Positions 23,593 to 27,347 of a stretch of 27,347 nucleotides of DNA are shown in pieces. Under the pieces are notes generated by a model. It worked only from the letters and a program-made list of their open reading frames with translations. It had not been told where the DNA came from and did not search any database. This stretch comes from an uncultured Eubacteriales bacterium. GTDB taxonomy: Bacteria > Bacillota > Clostridia > Oscillospirales > Oscillospiraceae. The stretch lies in NCBI GenBank assembly GCA_902477055.1, contig CABSFY010000016.1, positions 1 through 27,347 on the forward strand, written 5' to 3'. A program made the translations under genes and the position numbers. The stretch's first letter is position 1, and each line of letters begins with the position of its first letter.

Positions 23593-24885
23593 ATGAATCC
23601 GATTGTAGTAAAACTGGGAAAGAAAGCAAAAGCTGCCGCCAAGCGGTTGCTCGGCGGCAGCGTGAAGCATCACGTCAGCTACGTCCGGCGCATTGAACGG
23701 GTGCGCACGGACGAAAAAATCTGCGCCATGACGTTTGACGACGGCCCGATGGCGCTGCCTGCAACGCCCCCGGACCCCAACGGCCGACTGGCGACGGAGA
23801 TGCTGCTTGATGCACTGAAAAAGCACAATGCACATGCAACGTTTGATATCATCGGATCGACCGCCGAGAACTATCCCGACGAGGCCGGCGGCGTCGGTAC
23901 GCCCGAATGGGGCGGCAAGCGTTACGACCATTATCCGGATATCGAATGCGACGATCAGGGCGGCGCGGTTGCCTGCGAATGGCTGGTCCGCCGGATCCTC
24001 GACGAGGGTCACGAGCTGGCAAATCACGGCTATCGCCATGTTCTGTTCGGCCGCAAGTCCTTCGTCTACGGCGCACGCGAATATCTGAAAAGCATCGACG
24101 AGGTGACGGCTGATCTGGAACGCCTGCACGGCTTTGTCAAGGAGAAATTCGGCTACGAAATGCACCTGTCTCGTCCGCCGCACTATGTGGACCGCATCGA
24201 TAAACAATTTACCAGCTACGATGCATATGCTTTGATGCATTACGGATACATGGCAGCTTCTTATGACGGCGGCGGCTGGCTGCCCTCGGACGAGCAGGGC
24301 GAAATTCGGGAGATGCACGACCGCATCAGCACAAAGCTGGCAGAGGACCCGAGCTTCTTCTGCGGACAGATCATTTTTGGCAAGGACGGCTATAATATGG
24401 CCAAGCGCACCCCGGCGGCTCATGCGCTGGAAGTACAGCTCGATATGCTTTACGCGGCAGGCTACCGCGTTGTCAGCGTGGGAGAGCTGATGGAGCTTTC
24501 GCCGTTTGCCGATGTCGGCCGCGAGTGCGATATTTTCGACAAGCTCAACGCGCTGGAAAAGTTCCGCGCTATCGCCTATAGCGACAATACGCTCCGTCTT
24601 GAACAAACGATGACGAACTACGAGCTTGCCATGCTCCTCGCCCCGCGCAAGGAGGTCGTGGACAGGCGAATCGCCCGCATCAAGCACACCGACAAGCTCC
24701 AAAGCGAGTACGACGCGGCCTTGACTTGGTGCAAAGCGCATCAGCTCCTGTCGCAAAAGGCCAAGGGCGCGGCTGCGGTTACGACTCTGCCGGAGCATTA
24801 TTTCGATGCGCCGAAAACCTTTTCCCGCCACGATGTCTACGCCGCCGCTAAGGTCGAAGCCATCCGTGAAACGGAAAACCTGTAA
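23593..24885 (+). CDS. Polysaccharide deacetylase (NodB fold) with degenerate SLH-like tail
   Basis: 430 residues from ATG 23593; a TTG at 23551 is in frame but the ribosome site GAGGAG (23554-23559) serves neither start well. NodB motifs: MTFDDGP (D49, D50), NHGYRHV (H145, H149) and SRPPHY (193-198), with an unusual ~50-residue insertion between motifs 1 and 2. These enzymes remove N-acetyl groups from GlcNAc-type polymers or peptidoglycan. Residues about 304-352 (SPFADV..., then AIAYSDNTLRLEQTMTNYEL) follow the pattern of an S-layer homology repeat (FxDV, GYxDGTFRPxxxxTRAE), and 376-420 may be a second, weaker one. There is no signal peptide, only a basic amphipathic start, so surface location is uncertain. 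It is the last gene before a strong terminator. Confidence 0.85.
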   Translation: MNPIVVKLGKKAKAAAKRLLGGSVKHHVSYVRRIERVRTDEKICAMTFDDGPMALPATPPDPNGRLATEMLLDALKKHNAHATFDIIGSTAENYPDEAGGVGTPEWGGKRYDHYPDIECDDQGGAVACEWLVRRILDEGHELANHGYRHVLFGRKSFVYGAREYLKSIDEVTADLERLHGFVKEKFGYEMHLSRPPHYVDRIDKQFTSYDAYALMHYGYMAASYDGGGWLPSDEQGEIREMHDRISTKLAEDPSFFCGQIIFGKDGYNMAKRTPAAHALEVQLDMLYAAGYRVVSVGELMELSPFADVGRECDIFDKLNALEKFRAIAYSDNTLRLEQTMTNYELAMLLAPRKEVVDRRIARIKHTDKLQSEYDAALTWCKAHQLLSQKAKGAAAVTTLPEHYFDAPKTFSRHDVYAAAKVEAIRETENL

Positions 24886-24954
24886 ACCCTAACTCAATGA
24901 CAGGAGCGAAACCACTCACGGTTGCGATCGATTCTTTGAGACTATATAAAATAG

Positions 24955-24988
24955 CTGACCGGCAGCTCGGAAATGAGCGGCCGGTCAG
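24955..24988. terminator. Bidirectional terminator
   Basis: CTGACCGGC-A-GCTC and its near complement form a 13-bp stem with one mismatch and a GGAAAT loop, followed by TTTTCGTTTTCTT on the plus strand, 69 bases after the deacetylase stop. On the minus strand CTATTTTATATAG follows, so it also ends the small gene 24985-25149, whose stop codon lies inside the stem. Confidence 0.85.
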
Positions 24989-25149
24989 TTTTCGTTTTCT
25001 TCCGCAGAGAGATAAAGCTCCTCCGCCGCCTCCAGCGCGGCCTGCAATTTTATCGCATACGGCAGCGCCAGCGGAATTTCCTCTAACGGGTCGATCACAT
25101 CATCGATCGCCCCACACAAAATCGCATACATCTTTCGATAATCCGGCAT
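24985..25149 (-). CDS. Small 54-residue protein divergent from the XRE regulator
   Basis: ATG at 25149 with GGAGCG 7 bases upstream. The peptide starts MPDYRKMYAILCGAIDDVID and continues with a helical, Leu/Ala/Glu-rich second half ending in an acidic tail. I recall similar short 'MPDY(K/R)KMY' proteins in clostridial genomes and mobile elements, of unknown function. No membrane segment is present. A promoter is visible upstream on the minus strand (TTGCAA 25232 to 25227, 17 bases, TATACT 25209 to 25204). It lies divergent from the XRE gene with repeated CCAGTAT sites between, so the regulator probably represses it. Confidence 0.7.
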   Translation of the reverse strand: MPDYRKMYAILCGAIDDVIDPLEEIPLALPYAIKLQAALEAAEELYLSAEENEN

Positions 25150-25173
25150 ATCATTCGCTCCATTTCTTTGCTC

Positions 25174-25245
25174 TGACCAGTATAACGGTCAATATCCAAG
25201 GCCAGTATAGCATAAAATATTTGTGTTTGCAACCGATACTGGTCA
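25174..25245. promoter_or_regulatory. Operator-like repeats and promoter between the small gene and XRE
   Basis: TGACCAGTAT (25174-25183) has an exact inverted copy ATACTGGTCA (25236-25245), and a third CCAGTAT stands at 25202-25208. The middle copy overlaps the -10 box (TATACT, minus strand 25209 to 25204) of the small-gene promoter, whose -35 is TTGCAA (25232 to 25227). This is the expected layout for an XRE repressor that controls itself and its neighbour. Confidence 0.6.
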
Positions 25246-25260
25246 ATGGAGAGAAAAGAA

Positions 25261-25506
25261 ATGGAACAAAAGCTGCGTCGTGATAGAAATATGGGGGCGA
25301 ATTTGCGCCGACTTCGACAAGCGCATGGACTGTCGCAAGAAAAACTATGTGCGGAGTTACAGCTTCGCGGCTGCGACATCGGGCGCACGACCTATGCCAA
25401 ATACGAAGCCGGAGAACTAAATATCCGCGTCAGCGTCCTAGTCGCTCTGAAAAAGTTCTATAACTGCGCCTATGACGAATTCTTTGCCGGTCTTGATTTG
25501 GAATAG
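25261..25506 (+). CDS. XRE-family helix-turn-helix regulator
   Basis: 81 residues from ATG 25261, with GGAGAG 8 bases upstream; an ATG at 25246 is in frame but lacks a ribosome site. A single Cro/CI-type HTH: NLRRLRQAHGLSQEKLCAELQL, then TTYAKYEAGELNIRVSVLVALKKFYNCAYDEFF. It is a small DNA-binding repressor of the kind found in clostridial chromosomes and mobile elements. No toxin-like partner is adjacent. Operator-like repeats sit directly upstream and a divergent 54-residue gene shares the region, which suggests autoregulation. Confidence 0.9.
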   Translation: MEQKLRRDRNMGANLRRLRQAHGLSQEKLCAELQLRGCDIGRTTYAKYEAGELNIRVSVLVALKKFYNCAYDEFFAGLDLE

Positions 25507-25510
25507 AAGG

Positions 25511-25574
25511 CAGAACTTCAAATTTGTCATTGCGAGGCCGTTCACGGCCGCGGCAATCTCAGAGCGCAGTTCTG
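25511..25574. repeat. Palindromic 'CATTGCGAGG...GGCAATCTC' intergenic element
   Basis: CAGAACT at 25511-25517 is matched by AGTTCTG at 25568-25574. Inside, ATTGCgagGCCG-ttca-CGGCcgcGGCAAT forms a nested imperfect hairpin. The core 'GTCATTGCGAGG...GCGGCAATCTC' is a dispersed non-coding repeat pattern that I remember from many bacterial genomes. Just beyond, 'TTCAAATTT' occurs at both edges (25517-25525 and 25587-25595). No coding frame was seen. Confidence 0.55.
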
Positions 25575-25598
25575 AAACGGGAGAATTTCAAATTTTTT

Positions 25599-25627
25599 AG
25601 AGCAGGAGTGTCCTCCTGCTCTGTTTT
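25599..25627 (+). terminator. Rho-independent terminator
   Basis: A perfect 10-bp stem AGAGCAGGAG/CTCCTGCTCT with a TGTC loop is followed by GTTTTTATT. It ends transcription from the XRE gene before the lipoprotein promoter. Confidence 0.85.
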
Positions 25628-25629
25628 TA

Positions 25630-25658
25630 TTGCAATGCACAAAATTTTATGGTATTAT
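25630..25658 (+). promoter_or_regulatory. Sigma-A promoter of the lipoprotein-NUDIX operon
   Basis: TTGCAA (25630-25635) and TATTAT (25653-25658) are separated by 17 bases. The transcript would start near 25665, which rules out the ATG at 25649 and supports GTG 25682 as the start of the next gene. Confidence 0.7.
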
Positions 25659-25681
25659 TCAAACAAAAAGGAGGACGTGCC

Positions 25682-26065
25682 GTGAAACGGAGTATTTGCG
25701 TCGGGCTTTGCCTGATTTTTCTGCTGCTTCTTGCCGGTTGCAGCCATGCGAACGCCGAGCCGCCTCTGCGCTCCGGGTTTTATTATGAGGTCGGCGACTA
25801 CGAAAAGGTGCTGACACCATATGTCACCGTTGACACCGAAACGAAGGCATTTTACCATAGTCAGGGGATGGTGCTATCTTTTGAGGAGCGGGGTACTTAT
25901 GAGATAAGGGATGGAATTCTCTCTGCTATGACACAGGGCGCTTCTTATCGCTTTACGATCGTTGACGAAAACACGCTGAAGCGGCTGGACGATGGTGCGG
26001 AGTTCGTGTATGACGAAAACTTCATCATTGACGGCGAACCATGGAACGGAGGAACGATAGAATGA
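25682..26065 (+). CDS. Small putative lipoprotein
   Basis: 127 residues from a GTG start at 25682, 7 bases after AGGAGG. The N-terminus MKRSICVGLCLIFLLLLAGC is a lipoprotein signal with lipobox LAGC, so Cys20 should carry the lipid and the rest faces outward. The remainder (about 100 residues) has beta-rich character and a pattern seen in small clostridial lipoproteins of unknown function (EERGTYEIRDGILSA; RFTIVDENTLKRLDDGAEFVY). The stop overlaps the NUDIX gene start (ATGA, 26062-26065), so they are translationally coupled. Confidence 0.85.
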   Translation: MKRSICVGLCLIFLLLLAGCSHANAEPPLRSGFYYEVGDYEKVLTPYVTVDTETKAFYHSQGMVLSFEERGTYEIRDGILSAMTQGASYRFTIVDENTLKRLDDGAEFVYDENFIIDGEPWNGGTIE

Positions 26066-26451
26066 CAGAAGTTGTAGCGGCGCTGGTTTGGGATGGGGAG
26101 CGATTTCTGATCTGCCAGCGCCCGGAGTATAAGGCGCGGGGACTGCTCTGGGAGTTTGTCGGCGGAAAGGTCGAGCCGGGTGAAACGAAGCAGGCGGCGC
26201 TCATCCGTGAATGCCGCGAGGAGCTGGACGTGACCGTGACCGTCGGCGAGGAATTTATGGAGGTCGTACACCGGTATCCGGACCTGACGGTGCATCTGAC
26301 GCTTTTCTCCGCGACAATCGCACAGGGCGAACCCAAGCTGCTCGAACACAACGCCCTCCGCTGGATCACCCCCGCCGAGATCGAGAGCTTCGATTTCTGC
26401 CCCGCCGACGGAACGATCCTACAGGAGATCAAAAAGCGGTATCTGCACTAA
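26062..26451 (+). CDS. MutT-like NUDIX hydrolase
   Basis: 129 residues from ATG 26062, with GGAGG about 10 bases upstream inside the lipoprotein gene. The NUDIX box is complete: GGKVEPGETKQAALIRECREELDV, with the REEL core near 56-59, binding magnesium at the pyrophosphate site. The short single-domain form matches MutT-type 8-oxo-dGTP diphosphatases (LICQRPEYKARGLLWEFVGGK precedes the box), which clean oxidised nucleotides. Other nucleoside-triphosphate substrates are possible. Coupling to a lipoprotein is unusual and its reason is unknown. It is the last gene before the repeat-rich right end. Confidence 0.93.
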   Translation: MTEVVAALVWDGERFLICQRPEYKARGLLWEFVGGKVEPGETKQAALIRECREELDVTVTVGEEFMEVVHRYPDLTVHLTLFSATIAQGEPKLLEHNALRWITPAEIESFDFCPADGTILQEIKKRYLH

Positions 26452-26505
26452 AACGCAACGCGGCTCCCGGCGCTGCACTGCGGCCCTACGGCTTCTGCGG
26501 AAGGG

Positions 26506-26691
26506 CCAACAACAGCGAAAATGCCTGCAACGGGACGTCGAGGACGCCGTCCCCTACAAACGTAAGTCGAACATTCAACGTATTGTAGGGGGCGGCGTCC
26601 TCGACGCCCCGCTGTTGGCAGTGCAATATCGAGAAATTGTACGGTATACGATACTCGTTTTCCATCCGCAACTGCGCTCTGCGGCGGGATG
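26506..26691 (+). repeat. 186-bp direct repeat, copy 1
   Basis: Matches 26859-27044 at a constant offset of 353 bases with no gaps; I count about 12 differences, all but one transitions. The copy has an internal hairpin: GTCGAGGACGCCGTCCCCTA pairs with a later TAGGGGGCGGCGTCCTCGAC (one mismatch) around a 30-base loop, flanked by CAACAGCG (26510-26517) and CGCTGTTG (26610-26617). Confidence 0.85.
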
Positions 26692-26704
26692 AGGGCATCC
26701 CGCC
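26683..26704. repeat. Short palindromic element A
   Basis: GGCGGGATG-aggg-CATCCCGCC followed by CTACG. 9-bp perfect stem, 4-base loop. Confidence 0.8.
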
Positions 26705-26751
26705 CTACGCAAGGTCTGACCTCGGGTGCAGAAACGCCCAATTACGCGTAG

Positions 26752-26773
26752 GGGCCGATGCCCACATCGGCCC
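26752..26773. repeat. Short palindromic element B
   Basis: Preceded by CGTAG: GGGCCGATG-ccca-CATCGGCCC. Same 9-4-9 plan as element A with a different stem. Confidence 0.8.
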
Positions 26774-26803
26774 GCCGGATGTACTATCGAATTCCTTTCG
26801 TAG

Positions 26804-26825
26804 GGCGGGCTGCCCTCAGCCCGCC
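26804..26825. repeat. Short palindromic element C
   Basis: Preceded by CGTAG: GGCGGGCTG-ccct-CAGCCCGCC. Same 9-4-9 plan, stem differing from element A at one position. Confidence 0.8.
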
Positions 26826-26858
26826 ACCGCTGGCACCATCGATCCTTCTACGGTGCTC

Positions 26859-27044
26859 CCAACAACAACGAAAATGCCTGCAACGGGACATTGAGGACGC
26901 CGCCCCCTACAAACGTAAATCGAACGTTCAACGTATTGTAGGGGGCGGCGTCCTCGGTGCCCAGCTGTTGGCAGTGCAATATCGAGAAATTGTACGGTAT
27001 ATGATACTCGCTTTCCATCCGCAACTGCGCTCTGCGGCGGGATG
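26859..27044 (+). repeat. 186-bp direct repeat, copy 2
   Basis: Second copy of 26506-26691, same length. It keeps the large internal hairpin, but the outer CAACAGCG arm has become CAACAACG and its partner AGCTGTTG, so the outer pairing is weaker than in copy 1. Confidence 0.85.
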
Positions 27045-27114
27045 CACCCGCAAGGGGTATGCCGCATCCGTAAAGCTCCTTCGTCGCTAACGGCTGCGCT
27101 AAGGGCATCCCGCC
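27036..27114. repeat. Palindromic element D, split by a 57-base insert
   Basis: Begins GGCGGGATG (27036-27044) and ends AGGGCATCCCGCC (27102-27114) then CTACG, exactly the two halves of element A. Between them, 27045-27101 is a 57-base segment absent from element A, with no obvious relation to other sequence in the window. Confidence 0.75.
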
Positions 27115-27197
27115 CTACGAACGCTTTTTGGTAGTGCATACGCAGACCGATGCGGGCATCACCCCGCTATGACTCGTTAGCTCGTAGGAGCAAAAAG

Positions 27198-27219
27198 GGA
27201 CTGCCCGCGCGGGCAGTCC
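27198..27219 (-). terminator. Minus-strand terminator
   Basis: A perfect 22-base palindrome (GGACTGCCCGC and its complement) with CTTTTTG following on the minus strand. It implies a leftward transcript arriving from beyond the right edge. Confidence 0.75.
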
Positions 27220-27228
27220 TCAGCTTGT

Positions 27229-27272
27229 CAAAATTGCAAAATAGGAAGAAGGAAGATTATTTTGCAATTTTG
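27229..27272. repeat. AT-rich 15-bp inverted repeat
   Basis: CAAAATTGCAAAATA and its exact complement TATTTTGCAATTTTG are separated by a 14-base purine-rich loop (27244-27257). It differs in composition from the GC-rich elements to its left. Its role is unknown. Confidence 0.7.
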
Positions 27273-27302
27273 CCCGCTGCGGCGGGGTGATGGAACGTGA
27301 AC

Positions 27303-27321
27303 GGGAACCCTGACGGTTCCC
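27303..27321. repeat. Small hairpin at right end
   Basis: GGGAACC-ctgac-GGTTCCC, a perfect 7-bp stem, followed by TTTCACACTTTTCC on the plus strand. It could be a weak terminator. Confidence 0.5.
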
Positions 27322-27347
27322 TTTCACACTTTTCCTCCCTCCGAAAC

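Larger units (their letters stand above)
26452..27347. other. Gene-less repeat-rich region
   Basis: About 900 bases without a gene that has a convincing ribosome site. It holds two 186-bp direct repeats, four short palindromic elements, a strong minus-strand terminator, a 15-bp AT-rich inverted repeat and a final hairpin. Apparent peptides here on either strand are translations of repeats, with repeated Arg/Pro-rich segments. The terminator at 27198-27219 implies a leftward gene beyond the right edge. Confidence 0.7.

Noticed and set aside
26506..27114. Possible CRISPR array
   Set aside because: Only two long repeats with a single spacing, plus unequal short palindromes; no regular repeat-spacer pattern and no cas genes.
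26448..27139. Several 60-110 codon frames on both strands in the right-end repeats
   Set aside because: They translate the repeats themselves in several frames, giving near-identical Arg/Pro-rich peptides from both copies, and lack ribosome sites.

Overview
The window looks like chromosomal DNA from a GC-rich anaerobic member of the Clostridia, most likely Oscillospiraceae-type gut Firmicutes. This is inferred from strong AGGAGG-type ribosome sites, sigma-A promoters, a SorC regulator, the YgeW/YgeY genes, and short palindromic 'GTAGGG...CCCTAC' repeats I associate with that group. No rRNA, tRNA, CRISPR array, transposase or phage gene was seen.

Layout. (1) 1-4573, minus strand: the start of a short-chain dehydrogenase, a 70-residue domain protein, and a tightly overlapping polyamine ABC importer operon potA-potB-potC-potD. 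(2) 4802-6911, plus strand: a six-helix membrane protein fused to an E2/CAT-type acyltransferase domain that lacks the catalytic His, then a lipoprotein. (3) 6974-14745: a ureido/carbamoyl catabolic block. Carbamate kinase, the YgeW carbamoyltransferase and the YgeY hydrolase run leftward. Divergently, a YheO-like PAS/HTH regulator overlaps a fold-type II PLP enzyme, followed by a small membrane protein and threonine synthase. In E. coli, and in gut bacteria that break down purines or uric acid, ygeW and ygeY sit beside ygeX (diaminopropionate ammonia-lyase). Here no ygeX is seen and an unrelated-looking PLP enzyme occupies its position.

(4) 14914-21515: a leftward set of class I aldolase, zinc alcohol dehydrogenase, SorC regulator, APC permease and RibF-like protein, divergent from an iron-type alcohol dehydrogenase. 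The two directions appear to start from back-to-back promoters whose -35 boxes are the two arms of one perfect palindrome (TTGACA-agg-TGTCAA), a natural operator. (5) 21635-24885: a three-gene operon of a COG3919-like ATP-grasp ligase, a PHP phosphoesterase and a NodB-type deacetylase with a degenerate SLH-like tail. This is a candidate surface-glycan modification system.

(6) 24985-26451: a 54-residue small protein divergent from an XRE regulator with shared operator-like repeats, then a lipoprotein overlapping a NUDIX hydrolase. (7) 26452-27347: about 900 bases without a convincing gene, filled with two 186-bp direct repeat copies and a family of short hairpin elements, one of which carries a 57-bp insertion in its loop.

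All functions come from motif reading and memory of families. No search was run.
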